A stretch of 64,000 nt of DNA from the NCBI RefSeq assembly GCF_030848505.1, contig NZ_JAVDDU010000007.1:113549-177548 (forward strand). The letters run 5' to 3'. The translations under genes were made by a program, and so were the position numbers. This document shows, in pieces, positions 29,694 through 38,205 of the stretch. The notes under the pieces were generated by a model, which was not told where the DNA came from, searched no databases, and saw only the letters and a list, made by a program, of their open reading frames with translations. This stretch comes from Marinimicrobium hydrolyticum. GTDB taxonomy: Bacteria > Pseudomonadota > Gammaproteobacteria > Pseudomonadales > Cellvibrionaceae. How positions within the stretch are numbered: the first letter of the stretch is position 1; every line of letters starts with the position of its first letter.

Positions 29694-31055
29694 TTACCTC
29701 TCGCGCTGAGTAACAGGGTTAATGCGTTGCTGCAGAGTTTGCCCCTCATCTATCCGGTCCACCTCCACGGCCTTTCGTGCCATAAGAAATAGAGTGCGCA
29801 TATAGGCGAACAGCAACAGCACATAAATCGTCAGGTAAATGGTTAGGGATGTGGCCACATTACCGGGTTCAATGTCCGTAACGGCCGATCGGGTTCTCAG
29901 TAAGCCAGTCACCAAATAGGGTTGGCGGCCAATCTCCGTAACATACCAGCCGGCCAATGTTCCCACCCAACCCGAGAAGCTCATGGCCACCAAGATTTTC
30001 AGCATGCGCGGGCTTAAGTCTTTTTTGTGCCACAGCTTCCACGTGCACGTCCAGGATATCGCCAACATCAGCAAACCGGTAAAGACCATGATTCGAAACG
30101 CCCAAAAAACCGGTGCAACCGGTGGGTGCTCGTCTTCGAAATCATTCAGACCTTGAACTTCGCCGAACCAATCATGGGTAAGGATGAAACTCGCGGCATT
30201 GGGGATTTCAATGGCGAACCGGTTGCGCCGCTCTGTTTCGTCTGGGAGAGCAAACAACACCAGCGGAGCACCTTCGCGGGTGTCCCAAAGCCCCTCCATG
30301 GCCGCCACTTTTGCGGGTTGGTGTTTAAAGGTGTTGAGGCCATGCAAGTCACCCATTACGATTTGCAAAGGAATCAACACCGCAGCCGCGAACACGCCGG
30401 CGCGGAGTGTCAACCGAGGTGCGGGTTTGTGATCCCCCTTGAGAATTCGGTATGCGGACAAACCCGCTATGAGAAAGGCTGCCGTTAACCCTGACGCTAG
30501 CAGCATGTGCATGAGCCGGTAGGGCATAGAGGGGTTGAAAATGATTTCCCACCAACTGACGGGAAACGCGACGCCGTCGCGCATTTCAAAACCGGTAGGC
30601 GTGTGCATCCAAGAGTTGAGTGCGAGAATCCAAAATGCGGAGAGACTGGTGCCCACAGCGACCAAAAAGGTTGCTAGTGTGTGTACCCGGTTCGATACTC
30701 GGTTGATGCCAAACAGCATGATGCCTAAAAAGGTGGCTTCCATGAAAAAGGCCGTTAGGACTTCGTAACCCAACAAGGGGCCGGCAATGTTTCCAATGGT
30801 ATCCATGTAACCGGGCCAGTTGGTACCAAACTGGAACGACATGGTGACACCACTGACCACTCCTAGGGCGAAACTCAAGGCAAATATTTTGATCCAGAAG
30901 CGGTAGGCCCGCATCCAGACTTCATCGCCTGTGCGGTTGTATTGAATTTTAAAAAACAGCAAAAACCACGCAAGCGCAATGGTGATTGCGGGAAACAGTA
31001 TGTGGAAACTGATATTGGCGGCGAACTGAATGCGAGAGAGCAGAAATGTGTCCAT
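29694..31055 (-). CDS. cydA: Cytochrome bd-type quinol oxidase subunit I (cyanide-insensitive type)
   Basis: A 453-aa quinol oxidase subunit carrying the three haems. Visible ligands are the His in NISFHILFPAITIA (haem b595/d side), the His in PYRLMHMLLASG and the Met in FWAFRIMVFTG (haem b558), plus acidic residues in GYEVLTAFFMEATFLG and the quinol-site sequence TFKHQPAKVAAMEG. The Q-loop between the latter and FWAFRIMV is short, which marks the CioA/cyanide-insensitive branch rather than E. coli bd-I. ATG at 31055 is chosen because GGGAG lies 5-6 nt upstream. It faces glycerate kinase divergently. Confidence 0.93.
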   Translation of the reverse strand: MDTFLLSRIQFAANISFHILFPAITIALAWFLLFFKIQYNRTGDEVWMRAYRFWIKIFALSFALGVVSGVTMSFQFGTNWPGYMDTIGNIAGPLLGYEVLTAFFMEATFLGIMLFGINRVSNRVHTLATFLVAVGTSLSAFWILALNSWMHTPTGFEMRDGVAFPVSWWEIIFNPSMPYRLMHMLLASGLTAAFLIAGLSAYRILKGDHKPAPRLTLRAGVFAAAVLIPLQIVMGDLHGLNTFKHQPAKVAAMEGLWDTREGAPLVLFALPDETERRNRFAIEIPNAASFILTHDWFGEVQGLNDFEDEHPPVAPVFWAFRIMVFTGLLMLAISWTCTWKLWHKKDLSPRMLKILVAMSFSGWVGTLAGWYVTEIGRQPYLVTGLLRTRSAVTDIEPGNVATSLTIYLTIYVLLLFAYMRTLFLMARKAVEVDRIDEGQTLQQRINPVTQRER

Positions 31056-31247
31056 AGGGGCTCCCAACGAATGTCCATTGGCCAAAGACGATACGCAGAT
31101 TGGGAGGAAAATTCCAGGGTCATCAATTCCAGTTTCACCAGGCGCTAAATGATTCCCTTCCTTCGAGTCATGGGGCGCCATTCACGTTGGCCCGAATCCT
31201 GCTAACCTTAGTAGAAACCAAAACTGGATGACGGAACGGGAGAATTT

Positions 31248-32234
31248 GTGAGCGACGCCCAACTGACTGAGCGGAATCCATGGCCCCCAGAACTCATGAC
31301 CCGAGTAGGGCTGCATGCGGAGGCCACGGGTGATCGCGCCCACACTCTGATCAACGATTTGGCGCTTCCGGAACCGGTCGCCCGCCATTTGTGGCGAGCC
31401 TATTGGCCGTTAGCAGAGCTTATTGCCCGCCACTTGCGCAACGGACTTACGGAGCCGCTAGTCATGGGCATAAACGGCGCTCAGGGCACGGGTAAATCCA
31501 CGGGCGCCTATATTCTAGCGCGTGCACTGAGTGCTCAAGGTTGGAAGGTTTGCCAGTTTTCCATTGACGATCTCTATCTGCGTCACGAGGAGCGGCAAGC
31601 GTTGGCGGAAGCGGTCCATCCGTTACTGGCTACGCGCGGCGTACCCGGTACTCACGATGTGGTCATGGGCAGGGAGCTGCTCGCGCAATTGCGCGCCGCC
31701 GAGTCGACGCAGGTAACACGGTTGCCGAGCTTTGATAAGGCAAAGGATGATCAAAAGCCGGAATCGATTTGGCCTACCTTTACCGGCCGCCCTGATTTGA
31801 TTCTTTTTGAAGGGTGGTGTGTCGGAGCGCGACCTCAGGCAGAGTCCGCATTAGTGCGGCCTTGTAATGAGCTGGAAGAGCGCGAAGACCCGGATGGCCG
31901 ATGGCGGACCTACGTCAACCAACGACTGGAAGATTATCAGGCACTTTTCGCGCAGCTGGACTTGCTGGTGATGCTGCAGGCGCCTTCATTTCAGCAGGTG
32001 TACGAATGGCGATCTCTTCAGGAAGAGAAATTGCGACAAACTCTGAGCGAGTCGGATTTAGCCGTGTCTAAGGTTATGTCGTCAACGGAGTTGGTGCGCT
32101 TCATTAGCCACTATGAACGACTAACGCGCTGGATGCTTGAGGAGATGCCGGCCAGAGCCAACGTGCTTTTGGCCCTTAATCCAGCCCATGAAATTGACCA
32201 GGTAGTCGTAAACTCCTGGCTTTGGGATCTCTGA
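31248..32234 (+). CDS. D-glycerate 3-kinase (GLYK-type P-loop kinase)
   Basis: A 328-aa P-loop kinase expected to convert glycerate to 3-phosphoglycerate. Features: Walker A GINGAQGTGKST (74-85), FSIDDLYL (Walker-B-like Asp pair), HPLLATRGVPGTHDV and LILFEGWCVGARP, all typical of the plant-type GLYK/uridine-kinase-like family. Translation starts at GTG 31248 behind CGGGAG. It is the first gene of an operon with the glucosylglycerate phosphatase and synthase, which supports glycerate as the substrate: it would return glycerate released from glucosylglycerate to glycolysis as the precursor needed by GpgS. Confidence 0.83.
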   Translation: MSDAQLTERNPWPPELMTRVGLHAEATGDRAHTLINDLALPEPVARHLWRAYWPLAELIARHLRNGLTEPLVMGINGAQGTGKSTGAYILARALSAQGWKVCQFSIDDLYLRHEERQALAEAVHPLLATRGVPGTHDVVMGRELLAQLRAAESTQVTRLPSFDKAKDDQKPESIWPTFTGRPDLILFEGWCVGARPQAESALVRPCNELEEREDPDGRWRTYVNQRLEDYQALFAQLDLLVMLQAPSFQQVYEWRSLQEEKLRQTLSESDLAVSKVMSSTELVRFISHYERLTRWMLEEMPARANVLLALNPAHEIDQVVVNSWLWDL

Positions 32235-32260
32235 TATTTAACTGACGCAAGGGTGAGTTT

Positions 32261-33091
32261 ATGCAACCAGTGGTGGTATTTTCCGATCTTGACGGCACCT
32301 TGCTCAACCATGCCGATTATAGTTTTCAAGCGGCCGAACCAGCGTTAGCTGAACTGAAAGAGCAGAAGATTCCCCTCGTTCTGGTCTCCAGTAAAACGGC
32401 GCCCGAGATGCTACGTGTGCGGGAGGCGCTCGGCAATACCCATCCCTTCGTGTGTGAGAACGGCAGTTTAGTAATGATTCCACAGGATCGTGTAGAAGAG
32501 TTGGGCGTAGAAGCCGACGACCGCTCTATGAGCGATGGCTATTATTATGATTATCGGGGGATCGATCGGGAGCAAATATTGCAGGTGTTAAATGGGTTGA
32601 AGTCGGATTACCAATTTACCGGCTTTGCCTGGATGACCGACGAAGAAATCGGTCACGTCACTGGCCTGTCATTGGAGGAAGCTGGCTTGGCGGGTCAACG
32701 TAAAGCATCGGAGCCCATTTTGTGGCGCGATGATCCGGAGCAGTTAGATAGCTTCACTGAGGTACTGGCGGAGAACAAACTGAGGCTCATCCAGGGTGGA
32801 CGTTTTTACCACGTCCTGGGTCAGTGTGATAAAGGTAACGCGGTAAGCTCTTTGCTGGCGCGCTACGAACAGCTGTATCAGGAAAAGCCTTACTGTATCG
32901 CACTGGGAGACAGCCCCAACGATTTGGATATGCTGAAGTTTGCGGACGCCCCAGTACTCATACCCAATGAAAATGGTGCTTGCATGAACGGTGACGCACT
33001 GAAACACGTAACGCGCGCACCAAAAGAGGGCGCCGAAGGTTGGAATGCGGCGGTTCTGGAAATACTCGACAGCCTAAGGAACCGAGCATGA
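32261..33091 (+). CDS. gpgP: Glucosyl-/mannosyl-3-phosphoglycerate phosphatase (HAD family)
   Basis: A 276-aa HAD phosphatase of the MPGP branch. Motif I is FSDLDGTLL (nucleophile Asp), motif II VLVSSKTAPEM, and motif III/IV CDKGNAV with GDSPNDLDML. It removes phosphate from glucosyl-3-phosphoglycerate to give glucosylglycerate, a compatible solute. Its TGA overlaps the ATG of gpgS (ATGA), so the two enzymes are translationally coupled. Assignment to the glucosyl rather than the mannosyl substrate comes from this partner. Confidence 0.9.
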   Translation: MQPVVVFSDLDGTLLNHADYSFQAAEPALAELKEQKIPLVLVSSKTAPEMLRVREALGNTHPFVCENGSLVMIPQDRVEELGVEADDRSMSDGYYYDYRGIDREQILQVLNGLKSDYQFTGFAWMTDEEIGHVTGLSLEEAGLAGQRKASEPILWRDDPEQLDSFTEVLAENKLRLIQGGRFYHVLGQCDKGNAVSSLLARYEQLYQEKPYCIALGDSPNDLDMLKFADAPVLIPNENGACMNGDALKHVTRAPKEGAEGWNAAVLEILDSLRNRA

Positions 33092-34299
33092 GTGATTTCT
33101 TTCAAAACGGGCGCATCGCGACCTTACACAACCTCGGGGATCGTCCCATTGAGGCATTGGAAGCGGAATTGTGTGAGTGGCGGGATAAAAAGCCCATGTG
33201 CCTGGTGCTGCCGTGTCTCTACTCAGAGCTGGAAGGGCCGGCACTGAGTCACATCATCGATGAATTGAGTAAAGTGCCGTTTCTCGACGAAATTATCATC
33301 GGTCTCGATCGTGCCGATCAACAGCAATTTGAACACGCGAAGGAATTTTTCTCTCGTTTGCCTCAGCGCCACTACATACTTTGGAACGATGGGCCGCGGC
33401 TGAAAGCGATCGACAAGGTTTTAGCAGACTATGGATTGGCGCCCGTGGAACTGGGGAAAGGCCGAAATGTTTGGTACTGCCTGGGTTATGCGCTCGCGTC
33501 CGGCCGGGCTAAGGCCGTGGCCCTGCATGACTGTGACATACTCACGTACAACCGGGATATAGTCGCCAAACTGTTTTATCCCGTGGTTCACCCCACGTTC
33601 AACTACGTATTTTGCAAGGGTTACTATTATCGCGCCGCTGAAGGCAAGCTCAACGGTCGCGTGAGTCGCTTATTGGTGTCACCTCTGGTGCGAGCCCTGA
33701 AGCAGGTGTTCGGTAGTGACGACTATCTGGAGTTTATTGACAGCTTTCGCTACCCGCTGGCGGGTGAGTTTTCAATGATTGTGGATGTGGTCAGTGGCAT
33801 TCGCATTCCCAGCGATTGGGGCTTGGAAGTTGGGGTCCTGTCCGAAGTAAACCGGCGCTACTCGGACGAGCGGGTCTGCCAAGTGGATATCGCCGATGCC
33901 TACGATCATAAGCATCAGACATTGTCCCAAGATAACCCCGATGGCGGCCTGGCGAAAATGAGCACCGACATTTCCAAATCGTTATTCCGCAAGCTGGCGA
34001 TCAAGGGCCAAGTGTTTACCCCCGAAGTCTTCCGCACCATAAAAGCGAGTTATTACCGACTGGCGCTTGACCTGGTGGACCGCTATCACAATGATGCGGT
34101 GATCAATGGCATGAGTCTTGACCGTAATCAGGAAGAAAGTACCGTGGAGCTGTTTACCAAATGCATCATGCGCGCGGGCGAACAATTTCTAAATGACCCT
34201 ACCGAACGACCCTTTATGGCCAATTGGTCGCGTGTGCTCAGTGCCGTTCCCGATGTGTACGAGCGGTTGTTGGATGCGGTGGAAAAAGACCAGGGCTAA
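33088..34299 (+). CDS. gpgS: Glucosyl-3-phosphoglycerate synthase (GT81)
   Basis: A 403-aa GT-A fold glycosyltransferase joining glucose from an NDP-glucose donor to 3-phosphoglycerate. The metal-binding DxD-type motif is HDCDI; other family sequences are LVLPCLYSELEGPAL, GKGRNVWYCLGYALASGRAKAVALHDCDI, YPLAGEFSM and SDWGLEVGVLSEV. ATG at 33088 overlaps the gpgP stop. It converges with the phosphorylase gene only 15 bp away, with no terminator between them, so transcripts from either side may run into each other. Confidence 0.92.
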   Translation: MSDFFQNGRIATLHNLGDRPIEALEAELCEWRDKKPMCLVLPCLYSELEGPALSHIIDELSKVPFLDEIIIGLDRADQQQFEHAKEFFSRLPQRHYILWNDGPRLKAIDKVLADYGLAPVELGKGRNVWYCLGYALASGRAKAVALHDCDILTYNRDIVAKLFYPVVHPTFNYVFCKGYYYRAAEGKLNGRVSRLLVSPLVRALKQVFGSDDYLEFIDSFRYPLAGEFSMIVDVVSGIRIPSDWGLEVGVLSEVNRRYSDERVCQVDIADAYDHKHQTLSQDNPDGGLAKMSTDISKSLFRKLAIKGQVFTPEVFRTIKASYYRLALDLVDRYHNDAVINGMSLDRNQEESTVELFTKCIMRAGEQFLNDPTERPFMANWSRVLSAVPDVYERLLDAVEKDQG

Positions 34300-34314
34300 C
34301 TCGAACTGGTGCGC

Positions 34315-36063
34315 TTACTTCTTTTCGTAGTTTGTCAGCCACAGGCACTGATAGGGCGCCAGGGTTAAGGTGCCATACAGGTCTTCGATTTCCTTGCCGG
34401 CGATCAGGTCACGCCACGTTTCCGTACTGATGAGGTTGAGGTCGGAAAGGTTTATCGGTTGAGGCTCGTCGCTTAAGTTGTTCAAGCAAAAAATACTCTG
34501 AGTGCGGCGCATGCTTTGGCGCCAGTAGGCAAACACCGCAGAGTTGATGTGCAGGGTGAACTGAGTGGCGTTTGGGTGAAACGCCGGCTGCGCGCAACGA
34601 ATGCGGATAAGTCGGCGCAACTCGGTGAAGACCCTGTGTTGGGGAGAGTTTGCGTCCGCAAGCAAGGACTCCAATTCACCCGCATGCCAGTTCTTTCGAT
34701 TGATGCAGCGGTTATGCTGTGTCGCTTCCAGTTTGTCGAGATCGTTGGGTGTGGCGAACAGGGTGTGAATGTAGAAGGCTGGGATCCCTTCCAGCGACAG
34801 CATAATGATTTGTGAGCACAGTAAACGGTGTTCTTGCCAGCGATCGGTGCCTTTGTAAGTGCCCTTGAACGCATCAAACAGACTGATATTGGCCTCGTAC
34901 GGTTTGGTGGCTCCGGTGTCGTCCGTGCGGCTGGAAATACGCCCACCGAAAGAGCGCAAGGTGTCCAGGAAACGACTCAGCTCCTCATCGGATAAAAGTC
35001 CTTCGGCGGGCCGCAAACCGATGCCATCGTGAGAGGCGGTGAAATTTAAATAAGCGCAACCCATGGGGGAGGGTGGCATACTCATCAACCAGCTTTTCAA
35101 GTAGCGGTTGTCCCCGGACAAGAGTGCATGAATCACCAATGGCGGCAAACTAAAGTTATAGATGATGTGTGCTTCGTTACTGTTGCCAAAGTACGTCAGG
35201 TTTTCTTCGTTGGGAACATTGGTTTCACTGATCAGCAGCGCGTGCGGGTTTTTGTAGTCCATCAATAGGCGCAGCAATTTGATGACTTCGTGAGTTTGCG
35301 GGAGGTGAATACACGGTGTTCCGATTTCCTTCCAAAGAAAGGCCACGGCGTCTAAACGTAGCCACTGAATGCCGCGGTCCAGATAGCCACCAATAATCCG
35401 CAAATATTCTAAAAGCACTTTCGGATTACGGAAGTCCACGTCGATTTGGTCGTGGCTGAAGGTACACCAAACGTGCTTTACACCAGCGGTGGTTTCCACT
35501 CGGTGCAGTAGGGTGCTGGTGCGCGGCCGCACCACGCTTGATAGATCGAAGTGGGGGCTGGCCTCCACAAAGTAGTCGCGACCTGGGTCTCTGCCGTATT
35601 GGAAGTTTTTAAACCACCGGCTTTGACTGGAGACGTGGTTGATAACCAAGTCGCCCATAAGCTTGAAGTCCCGGCTCAGGGCCTCAATGTCCTCCCAGTC
35701 GCCCAGATCCGGATCTACCTGGGTATAATCGATCACGGCAAAGCCGCCGTCGGAGCTGTGGGGAAAGAAAGGCAAAACGTGCACGGCACTGAACACATCG
35801 CGCAGATGCTCGTGAAGGAAATCTTGAAGCGTGTCTAAGGGCTTGTGCCCTGGCGCACGAATAGAATTGCCATAGGTGATAAGCAGGCAGTCGTCTTCCG
35901 ACCACAGTTGCTCCTGGGGCACTATCGCTGAGTCCAACCGTGGGCCCACGGCCTGCAGACAATCGTCCGTGAGCTGGTGGGGATCAGTCTCCGGGTAGAG
36001 TGGCCCCAGAAGTGCCGCCAGCTTACTCTTTAGCTCATCCAGGGAAATGAAATCGGTGGTCAT
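34315..36063 (-). CDS. GH13_18 phosphorylase, probable glucosylglycerate phosphorylase
   Basis: A 582-aa sucrose-phosphorylase-family enzyme. Catalytic residues by position: nucleophile Asp238 (RLDAVAFLWKE), acid/base Glu280 (ISETNVP), transition-state stabiliser Asp346 (ASHDGIG). In GH13_18, sucrose-, sucrose-6-phosphate- and glucosylglycerate-specific enzymes share these; context decides. With gpgS, gpgP and glycerate kinase next door, glucosylglycerate plus phosphate giving glucose 1-phosphate plus glycerate is the most likely reaction, as characterised for Meiothermus and E. coli YcjM-type enzymes. It is transcribed toward gpgS. Acceptor specificity cannot be read directly. Confidence 0.82.
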   Translation of the reverse strand: MTTDFISLDELKSKLAALLGPLYPETDPHQLTDDCLQAVGPRLDSAIVPQEQLWSEDDCLLITYGNSIRAPGHKPLDTLQDFLHEHLRDVFSAVHVLPFFPHSSDGGFAVIDYTQVDPDLGDWEDIEALSRDFKLMGDLVINHVSSQSRWFKNFQYGRDPGRDYFVEASPHFDLSSVVRPRTSTLLHRVETTAGVKHVWCTFSHDQIDVDFRNPKVLLEYLRIIGGYLDRGIQWLRLDAVAFLWKEIGTPCIHLPQTHEVIKLLRLLMDYKNPHALLISETNVPNEENLTYFGNSNEAHIIYNFSLPPLVIHALLSGDNRYLKSWLMSMPPSPMGCAYLNFTASHDGIGLRPAEGLLSDEELSRFLDTLRSFGGRISSRTDDTGATKPYEANISLFDAFKGTYKGTDRWQEHRLLCSQIIMLSLEGIPAFYIHTLFATPNDLDKLEATQHNRCINRKNWHAGELESLLADANSPQHRVFTELRRLIRIRCAQPAFHPNATQFTLHINSAVFAYWRQSMRRTQSIFCLNNLSDEPQPINLSDLNLISTETWRDLIAGKEIEDLYGTLTLAPYQCLWLTNYEKK

Positions 36064-36085
36064 GGTCCACTACCTCTTGGCCAAA

Positions 36086-36114
36086 CAAACACTGCCCAAA
36101 GTGGGCAGTGTTTG
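36086..36114 (-). terminator. Terminator after the gluconate permease gene
   Basis: A perfect 12-bp stem (CAAACACTGCCC / GGGCAGTGTTTG) with a 5-nt loop, followed on the minus strand by TTTGG. It lies 33 bp beyond the permease stop and 23 bp before the phosphorylase ATG, so it separates the gluconate and glucosylglycerate units. Confidence 0.75.
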
Positions 36115-36146
36115 TCGTTGCAAGTTCCGTTCCCTGGCGGTTCGGA

Positions 36147-37496
36147 TTACACAAACAGACTGATAATACACACCGCGATTAAACCCACAACACCGACGAT
36201 GGTTTCCATAACCGTCCAGGACGCCAGAGTTTGCTTCTCTGTTAGCCCCATAAACTGTTTGACCAGCCAGAAGCCGGAATCGTTTACGTGCGACAGTACA
36301 GTAGCACCACAAGCGGTGGCGATGACTACACAGGCCACCAGAGGCGCACTGTAATCACCCATTTGAATGATAGGTGCAACCAGTCCTGCGGCAGTCACCA
36401 TTGCCACGGTAGCGGAGCCTTGAGATACCCGTATAACGGTGGCTACCAAGAATGCGAAGATGACCACTGGCAAGTTGGTAGCGGTCATGGCGGTCACCAG
36501 TGCGTCACCCACACCCGTGGTGATCAGTACTCGACCGAAGACGCCGCCCGCGCCAGTAAGCAGAATAATCATGCCCACAGGCTCCATGGAGCGGGTGGCT
36601 ACACGTTGAATCTCCGCGCGGCTGAAACCCAAGCGCGTTCCCAGGAAATAAAACGCCAGCAGCGATGCCGTTAACAAAGCGGTAAAGGGGTGACCGACAA
36701 ACGCCATGACCTCAACGAAGCGATTATCTTCTGGCAGCCAAACCCGGGCGGCGGTATTGAGCAGTATCATCACCAGGGGTACCAAAATAATGGATATCAC
36801 CAGGCCGAAACTGGGCAGGGGGCGCTCGGGAGCGTCGCTCTCGGGCAGCTCAGGCATCAAATGTTCTGGCACTTCGGTGTGAATACGCGCACCGATGAAT
36901 TTTCCCCACAGAACACCACCCACGATGGCGGCGGGAATGCCGGAAATGAGGCCGATAAAAATCACCCAGCCCAAGTCTGCTCCCAGAAGTGACGCCACGG
37001 CCACGGGGCCGGGTGTGGGAGGAATAAAAGCGTGCGCCACGGCAATACCGGCGACCAGAGGGATGCCGTAACAGAGCAGGGACTTGCCCGTGCGCTTGGC
37101 CAGGTTGTAAACCAGGGGTATGAACAGGATCAAAGCCACTTCGAAAAACACTGGGATGGCCACAATCAGGCCAATGCCGCTCAGTGCCCAAGGGGCTTTG
37201 GCTTCGCCCGCTCGGCGCATTAACGTGTTGGCAATGCGCTGGGCACCACCGGAGACCTGGAGAATCTCACCGATCATGGTGCCCAGGCCAATAACGATGG
37301 CGATGTAGCCCAGGGTGCTGCCCATGCCCTCCTGAATCAGTCCGGCAACTTCTGGCAGTGGGACACCGCCAATGATTGCCACACCCATACTGACCAGCAG
37401 CAGGGCGACAAAGGCTTGCATTTTTAGGCCCATGATAAGGACCAGGAGGGTGGCGATGCCGCCAGCGGTAAGCAATAGTAGAAATGTTGTAGACAT
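36147..37496 (-). CDS. GntP-family gluconate:H+ symporter
   Basis: A 449-aa inner-membrane permease with 12 or more hydrophobic segments. GntP-family features are GLGTMIGEILQVSGGAQRIA, IPVFFEVALILFIPLVY, HAFIPPTPGPVAVA, GAGGVFGRVLITTGVG, RVSQGSATVAMVTAAG and LSHVNDSGFWLVKQFMGLT. It follows gntK after 12 bp and should be co-transcribed with it. Besides gluconate, a permease beside a cellobionate phosphorylase could also carry cellobionate; the sequence does not decide this. Confidence 0.92.
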   Translation of the reverse strand: MSTTFLLLLTAGGIATLLVLIMGLKMQAFVALLLVSMGVAIIGGVPLPEVAGLIQEGMGSTLGYIAIVIGLGTMIGEILQVSGGAQRIANTLMRRAGEAKAPWALSGIGLIVAIPVFFEVALILFIPLVYNLAKRTGKSLLCYGIPLVAGIAVAHAFIPPTPGPVAVASLLGADLGWVIFIGLISGIPAAIVGGVLWGKFIGARIHTEVPEHLMPELPESDAPERPLPSFGLVISIILVPLVMILLNTAARVWLPEDNRFVEVMAFVGHPFTALLTASLLAFYFLGTRLGFSRAEIQRVATRSMEPVGMIILLTGAGGVFGRVLITTGVGDALVTAMTATNLPVVIFAFLVATVIRVSQGSATVAMVTAAGLVAPIIQMGDYSAPLVACVVIATACGATVLSHVNDSGFWLVKQFMGLTEKQTLASWTVMETIVGVVGLIAVCIISLFV

Positions 37497-37508
37497 TATT
37501 ATAGGCCT

Positions 37509-38072
37509 CTACTCGGTGGTAAGTTGACTGCGGGAGCGTCTCTCCTTGATCACTGCGACGGCTTCGTCCAGCATTTCGGGAAGCGGTGGTGTTATGTCCA
37601 GCGCGTGCACGTCCGCTTCAGTGTCCGGCCGCTCAAGGCAGGCGAACTGGCTGTCCAGCAGACTGCTAGGCATAAAATGGCCAGTGCGCGCTTGCATGCG
37701 TGCGGAAATGGTTTCCCGGTCCCCGTCCAAAAACAGAAACTGCACCTGATAGCCACAATGACGCAATGGCTCCCGGTGAACTTTACGTAGGCCCGAAAAC
37801 GCCAGTACCACATCGGTGTTGTTAGCGGCCAATTCACGCAAGTGCTGACAAATCGTCTCAATCCAGGGTTTGCGCATATCATCAGTAAGGGGCGTGCCAG
37901 CGGCCATGCGCGTGCGCGCTTCGACGCTGTGGAAGTCGTCGGCATCCAGGTAAAGGTATCCGCACTGCTCGGCCAGTGCTTGAGAAACGGTGGATTTTCC
38001 GGCGCCGGAGACCCCCATCACTACGACTAACACTGGGTTGGAGTCACCGCCTAAGTTCGCCGGATTTTTCAT
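37509..38072 (-). CDS. gntK: Gluconokinase
   Basis: A 187-aa P-loop kinase phosphorylating gluconate to 6-phosphogluconate, the entry to the Entner-Doudoroff and pentose phosphate pathways. Walker A is GVSGAGKSTVSQ; YLDADDFHS, AAGTPLTDDMRKPWIE, FSGLRKVHREPLR and ARTGHFMPSSLLDSQFACLE are GntK signatures. It is first in the gntK-permease operon, diverging from the LacI-type regulator gene across 133 bp containing a putative operator. Confidence 0.95.
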   Translation of the reverse strand: MKNPANLGGDSNPVLVVVMGVSGAGKSTVSQALAEQCGYLYLDADDFHSVEARTRMAAGTPLTDDMRKPWIETICQHLRELAANNTDVVLAFSGLRKVHREPLRHCGYQVQFLFLDGDRETISARMQARTGHFMPSSLLDSQFACLERPDTEADVHALDITPPLPEMLDEAVAVIKERRSRSQLTTE

Positions 38073-38130
38073 GGTAAGATTGGATCCTGTCGTGTTTTAT
38101 TGAAACGGGGCACAGACTAACGCGTTTATA

Positions 38131-38146
38131 ATGATAGCGCAAACAT
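38131..38146 (-). promoter_or_regulatory. Putative GntR-type operator in the gntK/gntR divergent region
   Basis: The minus strand reads ATGTTTGCGCTATCAT, an imperfect palindrome around a central CG, as in LacI-family operators. It begins inside a plus-strand TATAAT (38127-38132), so a bound repressor would block gntR and probably also the divergent gntK. A copy differing at one position of 16 lies upstream of the cellobionate phosphorylase gene (41772-41787). Confidence 0.7.
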
Positions 38147-38205
38147 TGGGCCCTATTTAGGCCACTTTTTAATAAAAACAGCTTTGTAACAAAGAGGACG
38201 AATTT

